The notes beneath the pieces were generated by a model. It was not told the origin of the DNA, made no database searches, and saw only the letters and a list, made by a program, of their open reading frames with translations. A stretch of DNA of 64,000 nucleotides, taken from Cornus controversa (Eukaryota > Streptophyta > Magnoliopsida > Cornales > Cornaceae). Made by a program: the position numbers and the translations under genes. Position 1 is the stretch's first letter, and each line of letters opens with the position of its first letter. The stretch spans positions 7,806,501 through 7,870,500 of the forward strand of contig CM048847.1 of NCBI GenBank assembly GCA_026545225.1, given 5' to 3'. Shown in pieces: positions 1-11,097 of the stretch.

Positions 1-310
1 ACAGGCTATGGGTATAGCTCTGCATCTCAATACAACCTATCACCGTTGGACCGATGGTCAGACTGAGAGGGTTAATCAGATTCTGGAGGTTATGTTGTGA
101 GCATGTGTACTCGACTTTAATGGTAATTAGGAAAGTTACTTGCCCCTTATTGAGTTTGCCTATATCAAATGACTATTGGTATGGCACCATTCGAGGCTTT
201 GTATGGGCGCCCATGTAGGTCGCATGTATGTTGGTTGGATGTTAGAGAGAATAGATTCTTGGGTCCTGAATTCATCAAGGAGACATAAGAGAAATTTGCT
301 CTTATTAGAG
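1..310 (+). pseudogene. Ty3/gypsy integrase C-terminal fragment
   Basis: Frame 2 translates to a recognisable integrase end. It shows the stretch after the second catalytic Asp, including TDGQTERVNQILE with the DDE glutamate, then LPLIEFAY and MAPFEALYGRPCRS, and then the linker LGPEFIKET. At least three in-frame stops and a frame change near 170 make it a dead copy. The RPCRS-type motif is typical of chromovirus-like gypsy pol. The upstream part of this gene lies outside the window. Its 3' end meets an oppositely oriented pol fragment near 305-325, so it is either a separate element or one arm of an inversion. Confidence 0.8.
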
Positions 311-835
311 ACTGGCTGCAAAGATCCCGACGGTCTCTGGTGATTAATCTTAATCATTTAACAACTGCTACACTTAGAGACAAATATAGCAATGTCCCTC
401 TTCATGCCTACCTACCAAAACTGTCGCTTCATGTCCTAGTACATTTTATCCCGGCCTGGGTGTACCAAAAACTGCAAACTATGAGCCTTACTCATCATTG
501 ACCTCCTTAAATAATCCTTGGGAAGAACCACTAACCACCCCTTATATCTCAATCCTTCATTTGCACCCACGGTATAGAATGGGACTTCCCCATATTTCAA
601 CTCAGCCACTTTCTCTATGCACTGCGAGTCAGTAAGCTGATTTCTAATTACCCTCTGAATGATAGGAGGTGTAACCACTGCACATGCTACAAAGGTATCA
701 GCTAAGGCATTAACGCTACTCAAGTCATTCCACTCTACTTCGAATAGAGCGAAAAGACTAGCATAGGGTCAGCGACTAAGTGCATTAGCTAGTACATTCA
801 TTTTCCCTGGGTGGTACTGGATGGAAAAGTGATAA
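311..835 (-). pseudogene. Host A gypsy pol: RNase H end and integrase zinc finger
   Basis: Read on the minus strand from 835 downward, this gives the RNase H C-terminus (SIQYHPGKMNVLANALSR) and a linker. The integrase HHCC zinc finger follows, with the His pair in KAHS and VHPGRDKMY, GMKRDIA, and the Cys pair in KCSSC, and then the HQRPSGSLQPV segment. In-frame stops occur just after KMY and after the Cys pair. It is the continuation of the pol at 4452-5404, displaced by the LTR at 836-4451. The fragment ends near 310 where homology switches to the plus-strand integrase, so the catalytic core on this strand is missing from the window. Confidence 0.8.
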
Positions 836-972
836 TGTAAGGACCGGAAATTTTTGACCGGTTCCGGATGAATTTTGACTGGATCTTTTTTTTTTCGAAT
901 AAATTAAATTCGAAAAGAATGTAGAAATGTATATATATATATATACATGGAATTATATATATATAGAGGGAG

Positions 973-1004
<32 letters not shown>

Positions 1005-1257
1005 GTGGGCTAGTATGTGATTATTCAATAAATGAAGTGCACATATATAATTAATTATATATGTGGGTGAGTGTAAGTATGTACATTCACATATGTATTA
1101 TGTAGGTATATTGGAATTTTGTGAGATGAAAATACATGGGATACATGTATTGTGTAGCATATATTATATATGTATATACATATATATAAGAAATATGTGG
1201 CTAAGACTAGTGGGGAAAATGGGTGGACCAAAATAGAAGAGACCATGAGTGGTCAGC

Positions 1258-1385
1258 CGAAAGAAGAAAAGAAAGAAAGAAAAGAGGAAAAAGAAAGAAA
1301 GAAAGAAAAGAAAAGAAAAAGAAAAGAAAGAAAGAGAGAGAAGGAGAAGTCGGGGAGAGAGAAAGAGAAACCGAGGAAGGGAGAT
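1258..1385 (+). repeat. GAAA/GAAAA purine-rich low-complexity tract
   Basis: About 125 bp made almost only of A and G (AGAAAGAAAAGAAAG-type units), inside the 836-4451 LTR. It generates lysine/glutamate-rich plus-strand ORFs and proline/serine/phenylalanine-rich minus-strand ORFs that are compositional artefacts. Confidence 0.9.
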
Positions 1386-2828
1386 CGGGAGCCGTGAGAG
1401 AGGAGGAGCACCGGCGGCGGTGACTGGGGACTGCCGACCTCTCACGGTGGAGGTGGCTTGCGACGGCGATGGTGGTGGAGACACGGCTGGGCAGTGTTTG
1501 GCGCAGCTGAAGGCGGTTTCTCGGCTGGTGCGACGAGCGGCGATGGTCATTTCTGGCAGGGGGTTCTGGTTCATGGCTGTGGAGCGGCGGTTGGAGGAGA
1601 CTGTCGGGGGTGGAGAGCATTCGATTTCATGGTGGCAGTTGTCCGACGGCTGGGTTCGGTCGCTGGTTTGTGTTGGGTCTCCGATTGGGTTCTCATGGCT
1701 GGTCTTCAACGGTGGTTCCGGCGAGTTTCGGTTCGTTCCTTTGAGGTTGGCAATAGCTGGGTTGTACAGGGTTGGGTACTTCTTCGCGGGACAGCCATGG
1801 CTGAGGTTGAAGATTGGTTGAGTGGGTGTTTGATTGTGGTAATGGGTTTCGATTGGGTGGTCGTGGGTCAGTTCACAGCTGGGCTTCCTTGGGCTAGTCG
1901 TGGGTGTGGTGCTCACGGGTTTGGGTGTCGTAGGAAGGTGAACTCGGTTGGGTTATTGATGGGTTAGGTGAAGCCATGGGTTTGTACATGGTGGTGTGAC
2001 TAGGTGGGTCAGCCGGTAGCTATGGCTGTTGGTGGCAACTGTATAAACCAAGTGAGTTGGTAATTGATGATATTTGGGCCTTGTTTGGATAGCCATGAAT
2101 TTGGCTTGGTATTTGATCCCAAGTTAAATATGTATGTATGGGCTGCTAAATTGGGTTTGGGCAAATTGATTGGGTTGAAGATAGTTGTGATTATTCTTGG
2201 GCCTAATTAAATTGGACCAAGCATGGAAATTAAAAAGGAAAATGAAGTGGCCCGATGGAATTGTTCGTATGGACTTCGACACAGGACCGGGTCGAGCATG
2301 GAAATAGGCCGCTTGGCAGGCGCGGGCACAGAAAAAGTGGGACCTAAGGCAAGTTGATCCTTGCCTCTATCTCTTATAAATACTTTTGTTATGTTAGTTA
2401 ATTTTTACATATGCTCTTAATTTGATAGTATGTGATCTTTGCATATATATATATAAAGATGGATGTATATGTATATACGTGGGAGGTGAGGATATATATA
2501 TATGTGGGTAGATATATATATATATGTGTGTGGGCTTGGAGGGTAAGAGCATTGTTAAGTTCGGATACCGAATTGCATTGTTATATGCATATTTACGGAT
2601 TGAGCCATGTAAAGTATGCTAAATTATGTATGTATATTTAGCTAGATGTTGCCTTGCATGCATATATGATTCTTATACATGAGTTGAGTATACGTAAATA
2701 TATATGTGAGTATACATTTGGTACAGTAGTTGAAATGCATGCTAAATTGATTATGACATAGAAGGGCATTGGAAAAGCATGAAATATGTGAAATGTTATG
2801 TATGTTTTTACTACCTACATGGGCGACA

Positions 2829-2829
<1 letters not shown>

Positions 2830-2862
<33 letters not shown>
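2830..2862. repeat. (TA)n microsatellite
   Basis: Pure TA dinucleotide run inside the solo LTR. Shorter TA tracts occur in the same LTR at about 931-945, 955-963 and 978-1003. Confidence 0.9.
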
Positions 2863-2863
<1 letters not shown>

Positions 2864-4133
2864 CGTGATTATATATAATTGTAAGAATGCATGTTGGTTG
2901 CTCGTAGTAAATGCATGATTGGAATGAAAGCATGATTATATTTATGCTAATATACGTATACATGTGATTATATGCAAGATGTGACATCTATATATATGTT
3001 GTGTATGTGCAAATCTGATTATGAATGATTTCCATGAAAAGTGTGTTTATTGGTGAAAACGTGAAGATGTGGTGTTTACAGATTTATGCATGAAAGAAAT
3101 GACTTTCTTGAAAAATGCATAAGCATGATGGTTTCCATGATATGAGTGTGATGACATTGTGACAATCTTGAGGTGAAAGGAAAATGCATTGATTTGACAA
3201 GAATGCATTCATGGTGTGGACAAGTGCATGGATGTGATTATATACACTATATATATGATTTTGGGGCAGGAGTGTGAAATTAAGATAAGGGGAAGGCCCC
3301 TAGGGTGAAAGACCCAAAACTTGGCCAAGAGGAGGTGCTCCCTTCGGGTTAGTAACCCGATAAAGCACAAGCAGAGTTTGGGTGCGAAGAGACCCTTACT
3401 ATTGGAGTGATGAGAAAGCCCCCTATGAATTAGTTTGGTGTGAGTTATATACGTATGTATTTGCACTTTATGTGAAGCATCATGCATGATTTGAGAAATG
3501 TGGATGTTTGGGTAAAAATGCATGAGCATGTGCATTTATGCATGATTCAATGGATCTTGTTGAGTAGGTGAAGTGATATTTGATTTACATTCTTCATGTA
3601 AATGCTTCTGTTCATATATGTTTTCTATACATAATGACGTTGGATGTGTACTGCCTTGAACATGTTGTAACTGATTCTCATAAGTCATGTATAGTTGATT
3701 TAAATGTTCATAAATGCTAAAACTGCCATGTACATTATTGGTTCATGTATGCTAGGAGGGGCATGACTTTAAATATTGTGATATATTTAAGTGCATGTAT
3801 ATTTTTGAGAATATGTGAGGATCGACCTGCTGCTGCGATGATAGTATGATTCTATATACCTTGTTGGGCCTTTGAGCTCACCCCCTCCCAGGTTTTGTAG
3901 GTATTGCTGATTACGGAGTCAGTTAGAGGACTCATAGTACCGGTGGCAGAGGTAGTAGTTAAATTCTTTAGAATTTAATGTATAACTAGGACATTTGGAT
4001 TAGATGTATGGAGCGATTATGGTGATTCAGTTCCTTCAGATGTATTTCATTCATGTGATGTATAGATGTAATACAAACATTCAAGGACTGAGACATGTAT
4101 ATTGTTGATTCTATTATGCATGTTGTAGAAATG

Positions 4134-4213
4134 CTGGGGGGACACGTGCCCAGAAGTGTCCATTTTTATTATTTAGATATAAATGTCGGGGGGACACGTG
4201 CCCAGAAGTGTCC
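4134..4213 (+). repeat. Two direct copies of a G-box-containing hairpin unit
   Basis: GACACGTGCCCAGAAGTGTC preceded by a run of five to six G occurs twice, about 49 bp apart. Each copy contains the CACGTG core and can fold through GGACAC pairing with GTGTCC. The pair lies about 240-320 bp from the 3' end of the solo LTR. Function unknown; it may be a regulatory or RNA-structure element of the LTR. Confidence 0.75.
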
Positions 4214-4451
4214 ATATGAATTGTAAAGCAGGTGTAACATGACAGGAGCTGATTATTTAGAATGGGTCATGCCCGATTTTCGTGAAAATCCTTTGCAAGG
4301 GCTATTGATGATCTTATGTCACCTGAAGGGTGCACATATAGAATGCTTCCGCAATAGAATAGATTAAAATGAGGTTGAGTAAACGGGTTCGCGACTCGGG
4401 GTTCGGGTCGGTCCTGCGGAGTCCCGGCGGTTCGGATTCTGGGGCGTGACA

Positions 4452-5404
4452 GATAATCTTTCACGAACTCCAACTACCTGCGTTGTCTCATATCAGCTCC
4501 TTCTGTGAGAATAGATACTGCAAACCCTTGTGGTCGTTGAACAATTTAAAAGTCTCACCTAAGAGGTAATGTCTCCAAATCCTCAAGGCAAAAACCACAG
4601 TTGCTAACTCCAGATCGTGGGTCAGGTAATTAAGCTCGTGAGGCTTAAGCTTATGTGAATCATAAGATATCGGCCTATCCTCCTATATCAATATACAACC
4701 CAAACCCTGCAATGATGCATCGGTATATACCAAGTACTCAACTTTGCTCTGGGGAGTAACTAGGATAGGTGTAGTTGTCAATCTACTCTTCAACTCATCA
4801 AAAGTCGCCTAACAAGAATCTTCCCAAATGAAAGTCACACCCTTTTTAGTCAAATAGGTGTGCAGACCAGCAATCTTGGATAAACCCTGAATAAACCTGC
4901 GGTAATAACCAGCTAACCCCATAAAACTACGAATCTCTAAGGGTGAGGTAGGCTGCCCCCACTCCAAAACTACTGATACTTTACTTAGGTCGACCGTTAT
5001 TCCCTTCTCAGATACTACGTGACCCAAGAACTTCACCTCCCTCTGCCATTAATCACACTTCTCAAACTTTGCATACAACTGATAGTCTCTCAGTGTATAC
5101 AGAACAATACTGAGATGTCTGGCATGATCCTCCTCTAACCTAGAATAAACCAGAATGTCATCGATAAAAACAATAACAAACTGATCTAAGTAGGCTCTGA
5201 ACACTCTATTCATCAAATCCATGAAGATAGCTGGGGCATTTGTCAACTTGAAAGGCATAACCCAAAACTAATAAGATCTATATCTAGTAAGGAAAGTTGT
5301 CTTTGGTACACTTTGCTCCCTAACTCGAATCTGATGATACCCGAATCTCATATCTATCTTAGAGAAGTAGGTGGCTCCCTTCAGCTGACTGAACTGATCA
5401 TCAA
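4452..5404 (-). pseudogene. Host A gypsy pol: reverse transcriptase and RNase H
   Basis: Minus-strand translation in order from 5404 gives [48 protein letters not shown] and the catalytic box [12 protein letters not shown]. These are followed by [24 protein letters not shown], the RNase H stretch with [14 protein letters not shown], and KDY at the edge. Several in-frame stops and frame changes (near 5046, 5265 and 4805) show it is inactive. The motif set matches chromovirus-type Ty3/gypsy RT. Its upstream part continues at 8638 beyond an inserted LTR, and its downstream part continues at 835 beyond another. Confidence 0.9.
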
Positions 5405-6289
5405 TGAAATACCCCCCAGAAAATTTCGCGTATGACGTGGCCAGTCTCATACACAAAACCTAGGAGATACATACAATTAGTAGCAACAAGCATAGAATAC
5501 AAAAGACAGTAAAATAAATTCTAAAAGCTAAACAAAAAATCCCACTGAATTGAAATAACTGGTAAACAAATAATTATATGTTCGCTGATATAATTTGAAA
5601 GTCCCGTAACCCAAGGACCCCTTAATCATAATAAAGAAAAGTTTAAGACTCTAATTTAAAACTAACAACCAAAATCTCTAAACGAGTTCATAGTATGACC
5701 CTTGAATAAGATGATAGGTTTCTACCCTGTGATCGATGAGAAGAGATGTCTGCCACAACCAACCCTAAAACTCTATCCTCGTAGTGGAACCCGTCTGAAA
5801 CCTGAAATATCAAGAAAGTGGGTTAAACCCACGAACAAGTCCTATCTACTACATCCCAAACAGAGAACCAATATACATACCCTCAGTATAAGCGACACAA
5901 ACTAAATCCATAGATTTAACATACAAGTTATTCTTTTATCCAGTTTCATGTTTTCAAAACAACAGTCAATATTTATAATATTTCACCCAAACCCTTATTA
6001 TGCAAAAGTAAACACATTCCTTAAGTTTAACAGAAATAAACATAACATGAAATACTATCAAGTTTAAACAATCCTAACATGTCACCATTTTATCCTTTGA
6101 TACCTTAATAGGTATAGGTATATACATACTGGTCATTCCCTACCTAGTTCATGTTTTTAGAAATCAAAATCATCTTATACATTATCTCAACAAACCCTTA
6201 TCATTCAACAATGAACCCATTCTTTAAGTTCAAAGTAAAGAAACATATGCATGCATTTTATTAAATCTAGGCAATCATGACAAAGTAAT

Positions 6290-6482
6290 TATAATGTATA
6301 GATACCTTATTAGGTATGGGCGATCCTGACATGACAAATAAAATATATAGATACCTTATTAGGTATGGGCGATCCTGACACGTCGGGAAATCCTTACATG
6401 CCAAAATAAAATGCATAGATACCTTATTAGGTATGGGCAATCCTGACACGCTGGGCAATCCTTACATGCCAAAATAAAATGT
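6290..6482. repeat. Tandem subrepeat with ACCTTATTAGGT core
   Basis: Three to four imperfect units of about 50-65 bp, each with ATACCTTATTAGGTATGGGC followed by ATCCTGACA or ATCCTTACATGCC. The core can form a short ACCT/AGGT hairpin. The same unit recurs at 22080-22305 in the related LTR. Confidence 0.8.
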
Positions 6483-7859
6483 ATAGATGTATTCTCAATA
6501 TGAAACATAAAATAAACAAGGTGCATTATGATTTTAATTTGCACAAAGAAAGTAATTCAAATTATCCGACATGAAATTATCACCATAAGACAAATCATTC
6601 ACAAGTAAGCTATAATCAAGTATTTAATAGGCATTTATATCCTTAAAGGAAAATACATTCAAGTAAATCAAATAACACAATTTAACCACTTTAGAAGCAA
6701 ACACCCAATCTAACCCCCAATGCACTCAAATCTATGAGGGAGTCTAAACCAAACTCTTATCTAGGTTTCTGGGTCTATTCTACTTCTAATAACCATATTA
6801 AATCATTCTGGAATTTTCTAGAATTTTATAAAATATTTTCAACAAATAAAAGAAGGTGAAAACCCAACTTTTAGACACTTTAAAAATTCATTGAACACCA
6901 AGGGAAGCTCATTTTGAGATGAAAATTTAAAATCAAGTTTATTTAACCTCCAGAAAGTTACAGTAAAAATTTGGAAATTATAAAATTATTTTCTAAAATT
7001 ACAAAAAGTGAAAAACCCAACTTTTGGACACTTCAAAAATAAATTGAACAACAAGGAAAGATTGTTTTGAGTTAAAAATTTAAACTCAAGTGTATTTAGC
7101 CTCTAGAAAGTTACAGTAAAAATTTCAGAATTTTTGGAACTTTTTATGTATTTTCTAAAATTAAAGAAGCTGAACAACTCAGTTTTTAGACACTTTAAAT
7201 ATTAATTTAAAGACAATGCTAAATCATTTCGACATGAAATTTAAACCCCAAGCTCCTAGGAAGTTGACATAAAATTTTGAGAATTTTTAGAATTATAAAG
7301 TATTTTAAAAAAATGATTTTCCGAATTTTTTAAGTTTTTCTAAAAATTTAAAAAATTCAAAACAAATACCAAAATAATTCGGAATGGGCCCATGTTGGAC
7401 CCAAAGGTGAGCCCCCGCGAGTGGGCCCCAAAAATGACCTTCCGGTCACCAGTCATCTCCAGCGCCGGCCGGACGCACCCCCACGCGCCAGCGGCGCGCA
7501 GCCCCCTTCCTCTTTTTTTTTTCTTTTCTTCTTCTCTTACCTGAAGCTCCAGCGGGCAACAATGGTGGCCAAACTTCCCGATCACTTCCGGGCACCGAAT
7601 CGAGCATATGAATATACCATTGAACTTGTATCGATCTAAGCTACGTATTGGTACCAAAACCACCCCCTCTCGTGGCCTAAATCAAAAATGCCTAATTTCA
7701 AGTTTCAAAAATCTAAAATTTCAAACTCAATTTTCCGTCAATCTACCCAACGGTTTATAACCAAACTTTCAAGGATTGTTTTAGGAAGTAAGATCTACTA
7801 TTTAATCGGAACAAAAAGGTTCAAAAATGATGAATACAGTAAACCCAAATTTCATGTTA

Positions 7860-7862
<3 letters not shown>

Positions 7863-7901
<39 letters not shown>
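7863..7901. repeat. (TA)n microsatellite
   Basis: TA dinucleotide run in the solo LTR. The homologous place in the sister LTR (about 23370-23400) is also TA-rich. Confidence 0.9.
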
Positions 7902-7902
<1 letters not shown>

Positions 7903-8637
7903 CGCCTATATAATCATATATACATGTATATATATATGCAAAAAAAATACCCTAAAATAGTACCAAAACTCCAAAATCTTCATATTTAATTCACAGAATT
8001 ATTCTTAGCATGCAAAATCATTTAATTTCATAATTAATTGCATAGAACTTCTAGCAACATGTCTATACAATTAATATATATATTATATATATATTTCAGC
8101 AACATGTATATATAAATATTATATATGTATACAGATTCAAAGGGGAAGAGAAGAGTTCGAACTTGCCTTGTGATGTTGAGCAAAAATCACCTTTTTTCTC
8201 TTTTCTTGGCATCTACCGTCTTCTCCCTATCTGTGCGTAGAAACTACTGAACCTTAATTCCTTTTCTCTTATTTAATATTCCTAAATAATTAAACTAATA
8301 AATATAAAATATTTAGCCCAACTATATATATATATATATATATACATATATATAGCCCAGCCCAGCAGCCTAGCCCAACCTAATAATAATAAAACAAAAT
8401 AAAGAAAATGCAGCCCCAACCAACATATTTTTATTTAACAGAAAAAAAACTATATTTAAAACAAATATTTAACACACAATTAAACTCAATCAACACTTAG
8501 CAATAAGTCAAACATCCACATTAAACATATAAAAAAAACAGGCATTGAAAAAATTAATTAAAGCACTTAAATAATTAAAAACTCCATCAAACAAATAAAA
8601 ACCCAATTTAGATATCCTCAAATTACGGGGTATTACA

Positions 8638-9470
8638 TTCAATCCCAGGCATCAGGTACTTGTTGCCGATTGTAGCCTTATTTAATTCTCTATTGTCAAT
8701 ACAAAGACGAAGAGACCCATCCTTATTTTTCACAAACAACACTGGTGCTCCTCATGGTGAAGTACTCCTGCGAATAAATTTTTGAGTAAGAAGTTGCTAA
8801 ATTTGATCATTCAACTCCCTTATTTCCATTGGTGCCATTCTGTATGGGGCCCTAGAAATGGCCTTGTGCCTAGAGCTAAATCAATCACAAAGTCTATCTC
8901 ACGACTCGATGGTAACCCTGAGATTTTCTGAAACACATCCTGAAAGTATCGTACCACTGGAATGGAATCTAAAGAGACTGTAGTTCCATCTGAAGACTCC
9001 TCACTAATAAATAACAAGTGAGTGATAGACCTTCCATTTGATTGCGGTATAGTAACCAAATACATCTCCTAACCCGGTATAGCAAAAATAATTTCTTTAT
9101 CATAGTAATTAACTTGAGCATGATAATATGATAACTAATCCATCCCAAGTATGACATCATAAGAATGGATGTCCAAGACCAATAGGTCTGCCAGGAACCT
9201 AAGTCTGCTAGTGTCTATAAGGACCTAACTACAACGTTCCTGTAGGATTCTACTAACCCCCAATGGTGTAGCTATAGTAAGTGGAGAACTACACGGCTAA
9301 GTAAACATACCAGATAGCCTAGTAAATGACTGAGACACAAAAGAATGAGATGCCCCAGTTTCAAACACGACCGAGTTTACCATTGATCAGAAACATACCC
9401 TCAATCACCTGAGGAGCCTGCACATCATATGGTGTGATGTTGTAGACCCTCCCATAGTGCATCTACTGTC
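8638..9470 (-). pseudogene. Host A gypsy pol: protease and start of RT
   Basis: From 9470 downward on the minus strand a pepsin-type protease core reads VVFETGASHSFVSQ, with Asp replaced by Glu in the usual D-T/S-G triad. It is followed by DVILGMD, SYHHAQVNYYD, FQDVFQKISGLPSSREIDFVIDL and then the RT start [21 protein letters not shown]. There are multiple in-frame stops. The reading frame stops at the inserted LTR edge at 8637 and resumes at 5404. The protein order and motifs fit a chromovirus-type gypsy element. Confidence 0.87.
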
Positions 9471-9559
9471 TAGGTTGCAACATGGGTACTGGTGGTATTG
9501 GTAAAGCTAGATGCTGCTGAGCTTGAATTCGTGGAACTTGTGGTACTAACAAGGGTGGT

Positions 9560-10788
9560 TGTTGTCTCTGTCCGTGCTGACTAAGCTATCCCTGATTGGT
9601 GTTAGGGCAATATTTAACTGAATGCCCAAACTTACTACACCCATTATAATGTCCTTTGAATACACTAGTGGGCCTCCTCAACTGACTTCCTTGTGACTGA
9701 ACCTTACTTGTCTGCGATGCTCCATTCTGCCTTTTGTGAGTAGAGGTTTCCCCTTTATGAGCATCACCATTAGCTTTATGTTTCTTCCACAGCTGTTTTC
9801 CTAGATAACTGCCCCTATCAGATTGCCTCCCACCTTTTCCATTTCTCTTCTCCACTGTCTGACTAGTGGAGTCCCTGTCATTTCGCTTCTCTCCCTTTCC
9901 TTTCCTTTAGTCCCTCCTCGACTGATAGTGCTGCAACGCAACATCAACCACATGAGCATAAGTGGTATAAGCTATACTACCCATAATGACCAGTCAAATA
10001 GGCTAAATCAAACCATTCACAAAGCAGTTCATCTTTATTTCTTCAGTGTTCACCTCCTCAGGTGTAAACAATGATAAATTGGTGAACTCTTGCTCATATA
10101 CTATAACTTTCCTATCCCCTTGCTGTATGTCCAGGAATTCCCTCTTTTTGGTTGCCATCACTGTGAACTGGAAGTACTTAGCATCAAAGGTAAACTGAAA
10201 CTCAGCAAAAGTCAACGTAGTCCGCTCTTTTACTGTAGTTACTAACTCCCACCACTATAACACATCCCCTACTACCTTAAAAGTAGCTAGCATCTATTTC
10301 TACACTTCTGTGCCCACGATCATGCAAAAATGGTGTTTAATGTCTGTCCTATACTGATACGCTTCAGTCAGCTCTGTAACCTCTGAAAGCTCTGGTGGAT
10401 TCCCTTTTGTGAAGGACTTTCATACTTTCTCCCAAGTGTTGGGCTGCTCCACTGGTAATGGAACTTATGCCAGCTACGGTTGCTGTTGAGGTGGCTGTTG
10501 ATTCTAAAGAGTAGTTATCATTCCTATAGTTATAGCCTGAGCAATAATTATTGCCAAATTGGGAGGAAGATCTGCATTTCCACCCTGAGCATTATCCTAA
10601 CACTGGATTTTAATCGCACTCCTCCTCCTATGGAGTGGCATTTAAAGATGACACAGAAAATTCATCAATACCCCAATAATAGATTAGAGTATAATGAGTC
10701 CTATACTTATGTTCTACTTATCAGAATACGCAATGTGGAAGATAGCATACGATGGACCCTAAAGACCCGAAGATACTTGAACCTGGAA
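9560..10788 (-). pseudogene. Host A gypsy gag with degenerate zinc knuckle
   Basis: The minus strand encodes a capsid-like segment (LTFAEFQFTFDAKYF, REFLDIQQGDRKVIVYEQEFTNLSLF) at about 10003-10235. A basic, Q/S-rich nucleocapsid follows at 9586-9855 ending in a degenerate CCHC knuckle (GCSKFGHSVKYCP, with the first Cys lost). Several stops and frame changes make it inactive. It lies directly after the PBS at 10790-10801, as expected for a gypsy 5' internal region. The far N-terminus is poorly recognisable. Confidence 0.82.
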
Positions 10789-10789
10789 T

Positions 10790-10801
10790 GCTCTAATACC
10801 A
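10790..10801 (-). promoter_or_regulatory. Primer binding site of host A (initiator tRNA-Met type)
   Basis: On the minus strand TGGTATTAGAGC starts two bases after the LTR end. It differs at one base from TGGTATCAGAGC, the complement of plant initiator Met-tRNA 3' ends. It fixes the polarity of host A and the inner LTR boundary at 10804. Confidence 0.88.
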
Positions 10802-10803
10802 AC

Positions 10804-11097
10804 TGAAATAGCCCCAACAAATTTCACATATGAGGTGGCCAGTCTCACACATAAAACCTAAGAGATATCTACAACCAATAGCAAACAAGTATAGAATACA
10901 AAGACAAGAGGAAAGAATTTTAAATGCTAAAAGAAAAGTTTAACTGAAATAAATAAATAATGTTAAATAAATATAATACCAATCTGAACGTTACAACTTA
11001 GAAGTCTTGTAGCTCAAGGACCCCATAACCAAAAATAACAAAAGTAAATATTGTTCTAGAAAAGATCTAAGTCCCTACACTGATGTCTAGTAAAGAA
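10804..11097 (-). mobile_element. Host A 5' LTR, 3' portion (interrupted)
   Basis: This is the inner end of the minus-strand 5' LTR (on the plus strand it begins TGAAATAGCCCC next to the PBS). It closely resembles the start of the solo LTR at 5405, including GTGGCCAGTCTCA. It is interrupted at 11097 by a copia element and continues at 21728. The last five bases, AAGAA, are the copia target duplication. Confidence 0.85.

Larger units (their letters stand above)
836..4451 (+). mobile_element. Solo LTR of a long-LTR Ty3/gypsy element
   Basis: The segment starts TGTAAGGACCGG, ends GGGGCGTGACA, and is flanked by a perfect 5-bp target duplication GATAA (831-835 and 4452-4456). The minus-strand RNase H reading frame stops at one edge and resumes at the other, which proves insertion into host A pol. 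It is 3616 bp with no gag, pol or PBS, so it is a solo LTR left by LTR-LTR recombination. It contains (TA)n tracts, a purine-rich tract, a GGTGG-rich leader-like segment (about 1380-2070), TATAAATA at 2375-2382, and GAGCTCACCCCCTCCCAG near 3876-3893. The last motif also occurs in the LTR at 61402. ORFs inside it look spurious. Confidence 0.92.
5405..8637 (-). mobile_element. Solo LTR (minus) of the host A LTR family
   Basis: On the minus strand it begins TGTAATACCCCGTAATTTGAGG-like at 8637 and ends GGGTATTTCA at 5405. The flanks are ATCAA (5400-5404) and TTCAA (8638-8642), a 5-bp duplication with one mismatch. The RT reading frame of host A breaks at one side and continues at the other. It is 3233 bp with no coding content. 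It shares ends, ACCTTATTAGGT subrepeats, a GC-rich block (about 7380-7510) and (TA)n tracts with the host A 5' LTR (10804-24141), so it is a relative that landed in a sister copy and recombined to a solo LTR. Confidence 0.88.

Noticed and set aside
1164..1967. Overlapping ORFs of 75-250 codons on both strands in the solo LTR
   Set aside because: They arise from the purine-rich tract and GGTGG-rich low-complexity sequence, show no family motif, and lie inside a TSD-flanked LTR.
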